A DNA stretch of 64,000 nucleotides, from the NCBI RefSeq assembly GCF_016801865.2, contig NC_068938.1, forward strand, positions 90,420,221 through 90,484,220, written 5' to 3'. Both the position numbers and the translations under genes were made by a program. The notes under the pieces were generated by a model. It was not told the DNA's origin, ran no database searches, and saw nothing but the letters and a program-made list of their open reading frames with translations. The stretch comes from Culex pipiens pallens. Lineage: Eukaryota > Arthropoda > Insecta > Diptera > Culicidae. Shown piece after piece: positions 55,770 through 64,000 of the stretch (positions are counted from its first letter, which is position 1; each line of letters starts with the position of its first letter).

Positions 55770-56574
55770 TTCAACATTTCAGTGAAATAGGAAAATGCAT
55801 TATACACCCGAACAGTGGATTTGCAATCATTAGTCTTCCAAAAATGTATGATTTGACGAAACAACATAATTGTTAAAATAAATGCTTTTTGTGGTTTTGT
55901 ACATTGAAAATTTAACAAAATTCCAAAGATTTTTAAATTAATCCAAGCATGCCAACAATGATTCTAAACGCAGGAGAATGTATTTTAAATTGATTTCATT
56001 TGATTGCACTTGAAATTCCATTACAAATTTGAACTTTTTAAGAAATAATGCTTTTTGCCCCCTTTACAATTTAAGAATATTCAAAAATCTAGAAATTGAA
56101 ATCAATGAGAAATTTATGAGAAATCGTTGAAATTTAAGAATATTTAAAATTTGAGATATTTATGAAATTCGAATTATTTAGTAAAATTGGATAAGTTAGA
56201 ATTAGGCCGAAGCAAATATTTTTTGAAATTTATGTCTTTCGACTCTGACCAAAGTCGAGGGGGGAGTGGGGCAAACAATTTTCATTTGCATGAAAAAAGT
56301 GTTTTAAAATGCATTAAACACCTGTCCAGTTATTTTGCAATCATAAGTTCAAAAAATATCTAAGCATTGACGAAAATTTTACTTTTGCGAGAAAAAAAAG
56401 TTTTTGCGGTGCTGAACATTGTAATTTCATAAAAGTTCAACATATTTTCAAACGAGCTCAAACAAGCTAAATATAATAATCAATGCAGAAAGGGCATTTT
56501 AGATTGTTTTGTGTTAATTAGAGCACTATTTTCATAAAAAATTTCAGTTCTATGAAAAATTTTTTTTTTTGCTT
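55770..56574. mobile_element. Two poly-G/GGCCGTTGCAA family fragments in tandem
   Basis: 55770-56060 carries the TTTGCAATCATTAG and TTGATTGCACTTG blocks. 56204-56574 restarts with AGGCCGAAGCAAATATTTTT and CTTTCGACTCTGACC and is cut at its right by the foldback at 56579. Confidence 0.6.
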
Positions 56575-56578
56575 ATAT

Positions 56579-59500
56579 GAGCAGTTCTTTACGGAATCGG
56601 TCTTTTTTCTTTAATTTTAATTTTTGTATTTTTTAATCCGGCTGAAACTTTTTTGGTGCCTTCGGTATGCCCAAAGAAGCCATTTTGCATCATTAGTTTG
56701 TCCATATAATTTTCCATACAAATTTGGCAGCTGTCCATACAAAAATGATATGTGAAAATTCAAAAATCTGTATCTTTTGAAGGAATTTTTTGATCGATTT
56801 GGTGTCTTCGGCAAAGTTGTAGGTATGGATATGGAATACACTGAAAAAAATGTTACACGGTAAAAAAAATTGGTAATTTTTAATTAATTTTTTTGTCACT
56901 AAAACTTGATTTGCAAAAAAACACTTTTTTTTATTTTTTTATTTTTTGATATGTTTTAGAGGACATAAAATGCCAACTTTTCAGAAATTTACAGAATGGG
57001 CAAAAAATCTTTGACCGAGTTATGATTTTTTTAAATCAATACAGATTTTTTCAAAAAATCGAAATATTGGTCGCAAAAAATTTTCAACTTCATTTTTCGA
57101 TGTAAAATCGAATTTGCAATCAAAAAGTACTTCAGTGAATTTTTAGGTTACTTTTTTGAAAATAGTCGCAGTTTTTAATGTTTTAAAAATAGTGCCCCTG
57201 TTTGCCCACTATTGAAAAAATATGGGCGTAATATTGAATGTTTGGCCTGTTTAAAATGTTAGTCTTGATTTTAAATTTTTAAAAATATTTTTTTCGAAAA
57301 GATCGAAAAATTTCACGAATGTTTCATATTTTAACATTGTAAATCGGACCTATAGTTGCTGAGATATCGACATTAGAAAATGGTGGGTTGTTTGGGTGAG
57401 ACTTAGAAAACATCAATTTTCCTGTTTTTTAACCTTTGCATGGCAATATCTCAGCAACTAAGGGTCGTATCAACAAAGTCCGAAAAAGCAAAATATAGCG
57501 AATTTTCTCAGCTTTTCAAAAATATTTTTTTCAAAGGTGGGCAAACATGGGCACTAATTTTAAAAAATAAAAAAACTGCGACTATTTTCAAAAAAGTAAC
57601 CTAAAAATGGTTATAACTTGAAAACGGTACACTTTATCAAAAATTCACTGAAGTACTTTTTGATTGCAAATTTGATTTTACATCGAAAAATGAAGTTGAA
57701 AAAATTTTGCGACCAGTATTTCGATTGTTTGAAAAAATCTGTATTGATTCAAAAAATCATAACTCGGTCAAAGATTTTTTGCCCATTCTGGAAATTTCTG
57801 AAAAGTTGGCATTTTATGTCCTCTAAAACATATAAAAAAAAGTGTTTTTTGCAAATCAAGTTTTAGTGACAAAAAATAAATTAAAAATCACCAAATTTTT
57901 TTACCACGTAACTTTTTTTTTTCAATGTAGTCCATATCCATACCTACAACTTTGCCGAAGACACCAAATCGATCAAAAAATTCCTTCAAAAGATACAGAT
58001 TTTTGAATTTTCACATATGAGCAATTCTCTACCAAAACCGGAAATGGATTTTATTTGTATTTTTTGATTTGGCTCAAACTTTGTGGGGGCCTTCCCTATG
58101 ACCAAATAAGCTATTTTGTGTCATTGGTTCACCCATACAAGTCTCCATACAATTTTGGCAGCTGTCCATACAAAAATGGTATGTAAATATTCAAACAGCT
58201 GTAACTTTTGAGTGAATTTTCTGATCAATTTGGTGTCTTGGGCAAAGTTGTAGGTATTGTTGAGGACTTTTGAGAAAAAAATAGGTACACGGAAAAAAAA
58301 ATTGCAGATTTTTTTATCAGCTTTTTTTTCACTAAAACTCAATTTCCCAAAATACTTATTTTTTGATTTTCGAGATTTTTTGATATGTTTTAGGGGACAA
58401 AAATCCGCAACTTTTGAGCCATAGAGAAACATGGTCAAAAAATCTGCCGCCGAGTTATGATTTTTTGAAAAAATAGTGATTTTTGGAAAAAATCGAAGTT
58501 TCATGCAAAAACAAGTTTGACATTATTTTTTAATGCAAAATTGAATTTGCAATCGAAAAGTACTTCACAGATTTTTTGATAAAGGGCTCCGTTTTCAAGA
58601 TATAGCCACCGAAAGTTTGATTTTAGCGAAATATTTGCAGTTTTTCAATTTTTAAAAATAGTGACCATGAGTGACCATTTCTAAAAATATTTTTTTTGAA
58701 AAGTTCAGAAAATTTGCTATAAAATTGTCTAAGAGACATTAAAGATTGGACCTCTGGTTGCTGAGATACAGCGGCTTAAAGAAAAAGAAACACGAAAATT
58801 GAAGTTTTCTAAGTCTCACCCAAACAGCCCACCATTTTCTAATGACGATATCTCAGCAATTAATGGTCCGATTTTCAATGTTAATACATGAAACATTCGT
58901 GAAATTTTCCGATCTTTTCGAAAAAAATATTTTGAAAATTTTTAAATCAAGACTAACATTTTAAAAGGGCCAAATATTGAATATTACGCCCATTTAAAAT
59001 GCTAGTATTGATTTAAAAATTTTCAAAATATTTTTTTCGAAAAGATCGGAAAATTTCACGAATGTTTCATGTATTAACATTGAAAATCGGACCATTAATT
59101 GCTGAGATATCGTCATTAGAAAATGGTGGGCTGTTTGGGTGAGACTTAGAAAACTTCAATTTTCGTGTTTCTTTTTCTTTAAGCCGCTGTATCTCAGCAA
59201 CCAGAGGTCCAATCTTCAATGTCTCTTAGACAATTTTATAGCAAATTTTCTGAACTTTTCAAAAAAAATATTTTTAGAAATGGTCACTCATGGTCACTAT
59301 TTTTAAAAATTGAAAAACTGCAAATATTTCGCTAAAATCAAAATTTCGGTGGCTATATCTTGAAAACGGAGCCCTTTATCAAAAAATCTGTAAAGTACTT
59401 TTCGATTGCAAATTCAATTTTGCATTAAAAAATAATGTCAAACTTGTTTTTGCATGAAACTTCGATTTTTTCCAAAAATTACTATTTTTTCAAAAATTCA

Positions 59501-60114
59501 TAACTCGGCGGCAGATTTTTTGACCATGTTTCTCTATGGCTCAAAAGTTGCGGATTTTTGTCCCCTAAAACATATCAAAAAATCTCGAAAATCAAAAAAT
59601 ACGTATTTTGGGAAATTGAGTTTTAGTGAAAAAAAAGTTGATAAAAAAATCTGCAATTTTTTTTTCCGTGTACCTATTTTTTTCTCAAAAGTCCTCAACA
59701 ATACCTACAACTTTGCCCAAGACACCAAATTGATCAGAAAATTCACTCAAAAGTTACAGCTGTTTGAATATTTACATACCATTTTTGTATGGACAGCTCT
59801 GCCAAAATTGTATGGAGACTTGTATGGGTGAACCAATGACGCAAAATAGCTTATTTGGTCATAGGGAAGGCCCCCACAAAGTTTGAGTCAAATCAAAAAA
59901 TACAAAAAATAAAAATGGTCGAAATCAGCCGATTTCGTAGAGAGTTGCTCATATCATTTTTGTATGGACAGCTGCCAAATTTGTATGGGAAATTATATGG
60001 GCAAACTAATGATGCAAAATGGCTTCTTTGGGCATACCGAAGGCACCAAAAAAGTTTCAGCCAGATTAAAAAATACAAAAAAAATCGAATGACCGAAATC
60101 TCAGAGAATTGCTC
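56579..60114. mobile_element. GAGCAATTC foldback element F1, interrupted by F2
   Basis: The left end GAGCAGTTCTTTACGG and right end TCAGAGAATTGCTC are inverted. The left arm (56579 to about 57380) matches the right arm 57383-58018 plus 59955-60114. Flanks ATAT and ATAA agree at three of four bases. Confidence 0.85.
58019..59950. mobile_element. GAGCAATTC foldback element F2, 1,932 bp, intact
   Basis: ATAT flanks both ends (58015-58018 and 59951-59954). Ends GAGCAATTCTCTACCAAAAC and GTAGAGAGTTGCTC are inverted. Arms of about 950 bp meet around a spacer of about 20 bp near 58977. Mirrored frames at 58121-58504 and 59454-59831 come from this symmetry. Confidence 0.93.
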
Positions 60115-60617
60115 ATAAATTGAAAAAATTGGAAGAATCAAGAAATTTAAATAATTTATTGAAATTTAAGAAATTTGAAATTTAAGAAATTTGAAATTTC
60201 CAGGAATTGACGAAATTTGAGAAAATTAAATATATCATAAAATACAAATAATTCATAAAACCCACATGAAATTTCAAAACTAACCCAAAAATTAAATAAA
60301 ATTTGAGCAATAAAAAAGGTAATTCAAGCGTAAATTATAACGAGGTACTATTTTTGTTTTTTTAGCTCGAAAAATTCTAATAATAAAAAATAAAAAATTT
60401 AAATGATACATTTCAAAACAAACTTAGATATCCAAGAAATTCAGGAAATTTCAACATAAAGGAATTAAATAAAATGAATAAAAAAATAGAATAGAATAGA
60501 ATATAATCAACAAAAAATTTGCCTTGAGACAAACCTAGATTTTCTCAAGTCCACAAAAGTCCTTCAGTGTTTTGAAAAAAAAAAATGCTTTGACGTTTAG
60601 CGTTGATTAAAAAAAAA

Positions 60618-60679
60618 TGATGATTTTCGAATCAACAAAATGTGTAAGGAATCATTTTTTTGATTCGAAAATCATCAGA
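60618..60679. repeat. Short inverted repeat TGATGATTTTCGAATCAA
   Basis: TGATGATTTTCGAATCAA is inverted as TTGATTCGAAAATCATCA after about 26 bp, between CTAGATTTT and ATCTAGGATTTT flanks. Confidence 0.7.
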
Positions 60680-61399
60680 TCTAGGATTTTTTTATCAAAA
60701 TTTATTTTCCCTAAAAGAGCACTCAGCTAGAAAAATCTAAACGTAGAAATATGTACCCTCCCTGCAAAGGCATATGAATTGATCTCAGTTGTAAGGTTCT
60801 CCAAGTCTCTGAATTGCAAATGTTACATCTTTGAACAAAACTGCTAAAGTCAAATAAAAACACTAATTGAATTGAATTGAAACTGTTTTTTTGCGTGTTT
60901 GATAAGTTGTTCGAAATATATCTTTTATCTCTAATCCAGCCCACAATAATAAATAATTGAAAAATATTTTTATACCTCAGTGAGTAACGATATAAAACAA
61001 TCAAATTCAAAAGACTATTTGGGAAACATGTTGCAATCATTTTAATAAATATTTTCCAACCAAAAATTGTGGAGGCCATCATGATAAAAATCTAGTTCTT
61101 GAACAAAGTTTGATTTTTTCAGTATTTACGTATTTTTGTAACAATGTATAGTACTTGAATAGCGCGATAAAAAAATGAGTTCTAGAACAATGTTTTGTAA
61201 TAAGTTATAGTACTTGAATACAAAACTCTTCAATTTTTTTTTCAGTAATACGTATCTAATACTTGATGAAACATTTTGCAACTAAACATTGTGGGGATCG
61301 TCACGATAAAAATCTAATTCTAGATCAGTATTTTATTTTTGTTGTATCTTATGTATTTTTGTAGTATTTGATTGTTTAAAAAAATATGTTTCCAACACT

Positions 61400-61477
61400 T
61401 CGATGCCTCTGTGTTCTCTTATGCTTACAAGATTGGAAAACCTGCAAGCTTAGTACAAGAGAGCAGAGAGGTATCGA
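61400..61477. repeat. 78-bp imperfect hairpin, copy 2
   Basis: TCGATGCCTCTGTGTTCTCT pairs with the inverted form of AGAGAGCAGAGAGGTATCGA. It interrupts the satellite between CCAACACT and CATATTGAAACATTTTG and matches the reverse complement of 15022-15097. Confidence 0.75.
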
Positions 61478-61581
61478 CATATTGAAACATTTTGCAATCA
61501 AAAACTTTGGCGGTCATTGCTATAAAAATCAAGTTCTCGAACAATGTACGATTTTCACTGTATTTACGTATTTTTGTAAAA

Positions 61582-61988
61582 TTTTGCCGGGACCGTGGTG
61601 TAGGGGCAAGTGTGGTTGCCTCTCACTCAGTCAGCCTGGGTTCGATCCCAGAAGGTCCCGGTGGCATTTTTCGAGACGAGATTTGTCTGATCACGCCTTC
61701 CATCGATTGGGTAAGTAAATGTTGGCCCCCAGTCTAACCTGGAGGTTAGGTCGTTAGCTCAATCCAGGTGTAGGAGTCGTCTCCCTGGGTCCTGTCTCGG
61801 TGGAGTCGCTGGTAGGCAGGTGGACTCACAATCCAAAGGTCGTCAGTTGGAATTCCGGGGTGGATGAAGGTAAGGCGTAAAAAGAGGTTTGCAATTGCCT
61901 CAACAATCAAGCCTTCGGACACCTAGTTTCGAGTAGGAATCTCGCAATCGAGAACGCCAAGGCAATGCTGTAGAGCGAACAATTTATT
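61582..61988 (+). mobile_element. 407-bp SINE with two tRNA-like regions
   Basis: The 13-bp target duplication TATTTTTGTAAAA lies at 61569-61581 and 61989-62001. Region one, about 61588-61658, has acceptor GGGACC/GGTCCC, GTGGTGTAGGGGC and CTGGGTTCGATCCCAG. Region two, about 61798-61860, has GGACTCACAATCC and resembles the Val-like SINE head. The element then continues to a T-rich end. Confidence 0.88.
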
Positions 61989-63584
61989 TATTTTTGTAAA
62001 ACTTTGTAGTAGGTACTTGAATACAAAAGTTTTCTGATTATTTTAGGAATATATTTCTAACACTTGATGAAACATTTTTCATCCAAAAACGTTAGGGGTC
62101 ATTGCTATTGAAATGAGGTTCTCGAACAATGTATGTTTTTACTGTATTTACTTATTTTTGTACAATTTGGTAGTACTTGAATACAAAACTCTTCAGATTA
62201 TTTGAGAAATATGTTTCAAACACATCCTTGGATTATTTATGAAATATGTCGCACACACCGCACATCCTAGTAAAGTCAGCTCATTATTGTATTACTTTTC
62301 ATTTTGAATTCGATCTGAAATCAGTTTGCGTCCATAACCAGGGGGCTCTGGAATAATGAGCTTTTGGTGTGGGGAATTGTGGTGGGCCATCATAAAAAAA
62401 TATGTGAAGAAACATGCTCGAATCAAAACTGTGAAAATCATCGCGATAAAAATTGAGTTCTAAAAACAATCTATTGTAGTAAGTTATAGTACTTGAAAAC
62501 AGAACTCTCCAGTTTTTACAGAAATATGTATCTAATACTCGATGAAACATTTTGCAACTAGAAACTGTGGGAGTCGTTACGATGAAAGGCGAATTCTAGT
62601 ACAATTATTGAATTTTACTGTATTTTACGTATTTTTGTAATATTTTTTTCAAATTGTTTTTGAAATATGTTTCCAACACTCGATGAAACATTTTGCAACC
62701 CAAAAATGTGGAGTTCATGTCGATACAATTCGAGTTCTAGATAAATTTTTGATGTTTTACTGGTTTTGACGTATTTTTGTTATACTTTGTTGTGCTTGAT
62801 TACAACACTCTTAAGATTTTTTTAGGAATATGTATCTAACACTTGAGGAAACATTTTGCAACTAGAAATTGTGGAGGAAGTCACGATAGCAGTTGAATTC
62901 TAGAACAATGTTTGAATTTTACTGTATTTTACGTGTTTTTGAAATATATTGTAGTATTTGAATATAAAACTCTTCAGATTGCTTTTGGCATATGTTTCCA
63001 ACACTTGATGAAACAATATTCAACCAAAAACTTCCGGGGTCATTGCTATAAAAATCAGATTCTCGAACAATGTACGTTTTTTACTGTATTTACGTATTTT
63101 TGTAAAATTGTGTAGTACTTGAGTACAAAACTCTTCAGATTATTTAAGAAAAATGTATCTAATACTTGATGAAACATTTTGCAACTAGAAACTCTGGGGG
63201 GTAGTCACGATAACAGTTGAATTCTAGATCAATGTTTGAATTTTGCTGTATTTTACGAATTTTTGTAATATTTTGTAGTATTTGAATACAAAACTCTTCA
63301 TATTGCGTTTGAAATATGTTTCCAACGCTTGATGAAACATTATGCAACCAAAAACTTCCGGGTCATTGCTATAAAAATCAAGTTCTCGAACAATGTACGA
63401 TTTTTTGAACTATTTACATATTTTTGTAATAATTTATAATACTGGAATACAAAAATCTTCACAATGTTCTTCAAATAATAATTGAAGATTTTTACATCAG
63501 AAGTAATATGGAATCAACGGCATAATTATTGGTATCACGTTCATGCGGCACAAAAGTATGCCTATCGCCTTGCTGGCAGCACGG

Positions 63585-63700
63585 TGCACACGGCGAGAGA
63601 GAATAGAGAGAGAAAGCAACGCGCGGGGAGAGCGAAATGTAGCAAGCGCAAAACGACAAAATTCGGAGCTCGGTCTTTCTCTTAGCCCTTAAGCTCTCAT
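63585..63700. promoter_or_regulatory. GAGA-rich stretch
   Basis: CGGCGAGAGAGAATAGAGAG, GCGGGGAGAGCG and GAGCTCGG words lie together in GC-richer DNA after the satellite. They could be GAGA-factor sites or part of an LTR; no gene start is visible before the window ends. Confidence 0.3.
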
Positions 63701-64000
63701 CTTGCGTGTGGATGTGTGTGCCAACAAAATGTTGAGAAATGGTCTCACAAAATAGAAATTATGATCAAAAGTGCATTAAATTTGTTTTTTTTTAGCCAGC
63801 GCACCAGGGACATGGAAAGGGATGTGGAATACAGGAAGTGTTGTTCTTCCACTTTTTTAAGGGGTTAAGGGAAAATCTGCACGATATTTGTAGTAATGCC
63901 TTATTCATCATCATTGTCAGCACCTTATTCATCATTGAATTGCAGTGGAGTTTAGTTTGGGAAAATGGTCGTGTTCTCGATATTTTTTGTTGATGCATTT

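Larger units (their letters stand above)
61090..63480. repeat. Diverged satellite of alternating ~160-bp monomers
   Basis: CTTGATGAAACATTTTGCAAC or variants occur at about 61262, 61482, 62058, 62541, 62681, 62843, 63004, 63164 and 63328. The following text alternates between type A (CTAGAAACTGTGG, GAATTCTAG) and type B (CAAAAACTTCCGGGGTCATTG, TTCTCGAAC). Monomers share TACGTATTTTTGTAA and CTTGAATACAAAACTCTTCA. Confidence 0.85.

Noticed and set aside
58121..59831. Mirrored 125-127 codon frames
   Set aside because: Same cause: arms of the F2 foldback. The translated text is AT-driven and without a domain.
61588..61658. Functional tRNA gene with GGGACC acceptor
   Set aside because: The anticodon stem pairs poorly and the segment is part of a 407-bp SINE with a 13-bp duplication.

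Overview
The window looks like nuclear DNA from an insect, most likely a culicine mosquito (Culex or Aedes type). It is very AT-rich, one gene has 58-66 bp introns alongside 4 kb introns filled with repeats, and most of the rest is short non-autonomous DNA transposons, tRNA-headed SINEs and tandem repeats. The species call is inference; no marker gene fixes it. There is no bacterial-style gene organisation, CRISPR array or rRNA.

One protein gene can be reconstructed in full. It lies on the minus strand from about 12,464 down to 1,930, has eight coding exons with consistent splice phases, and encodes 459 residues of a 6-phosphofructo-2-kinase/fructose-2,6-bisphosphatase (PFKFB) family protein. 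The bisphosphatase half keeps its catalytic motifs. The kinase half keeps a Walker A motif but lacks the stretch that normally holds the fructose-6-phosphate-binding EYRR motif, so it looks like a divergent paralogue that may have lost kinase activity.

Region by region: 1-1,929 is the 3' flank. 2,056-5,962 and 7,276-11,606 are large introns holding repeats. 12,465-12,750 is the likely promoter and 5' leader. 12,992-14,488 is a hAT-like element with GCTCACG-rich ends. 14.5-19.3 kb is mostly unassigned DNA. 19,320-28,045 is a single foldback element split by nested insertions: a 4.1 kb insertion carrying about 23 copies of a 118-bp repeat, a MITE with a tRNA-like core, a second repeat that itself holds a SINE and a 1-kb near-perfect palindrome, and a hAT element. 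28-38.6 kb holds more SINE, MITE and foldback copies and an apparently unique block at about 29.9-31.8 kb. 38.9-40.1 kb is a CpG-rich island that could be a promoter with a 5' leader, or an LTR. 42.7-43.5 and 47.5-48.0 kb are foldback elements. 51.18-53.30 kb is a tandem array with a unit of exactly 144 bp. 54.25-55.43 kb is a second hAT element with CCCGGG-rich ends. 56.58-60.11 kb is a foldback nested inside a foldback of the same family. 61.1-63.5 kb is an older satellite of alternating ~160-bp monomers, interrupted by a dimeric SINE.

The best candidates for new biology are the kinase-degenerate PFKFB gene, the 144-bp satellite (to be tested as a piRNA source), the 118-bp promoter-like array inside the retroposon-like insertion, and the long hairpin elements, which would give double-stranded RNA if transcribed.
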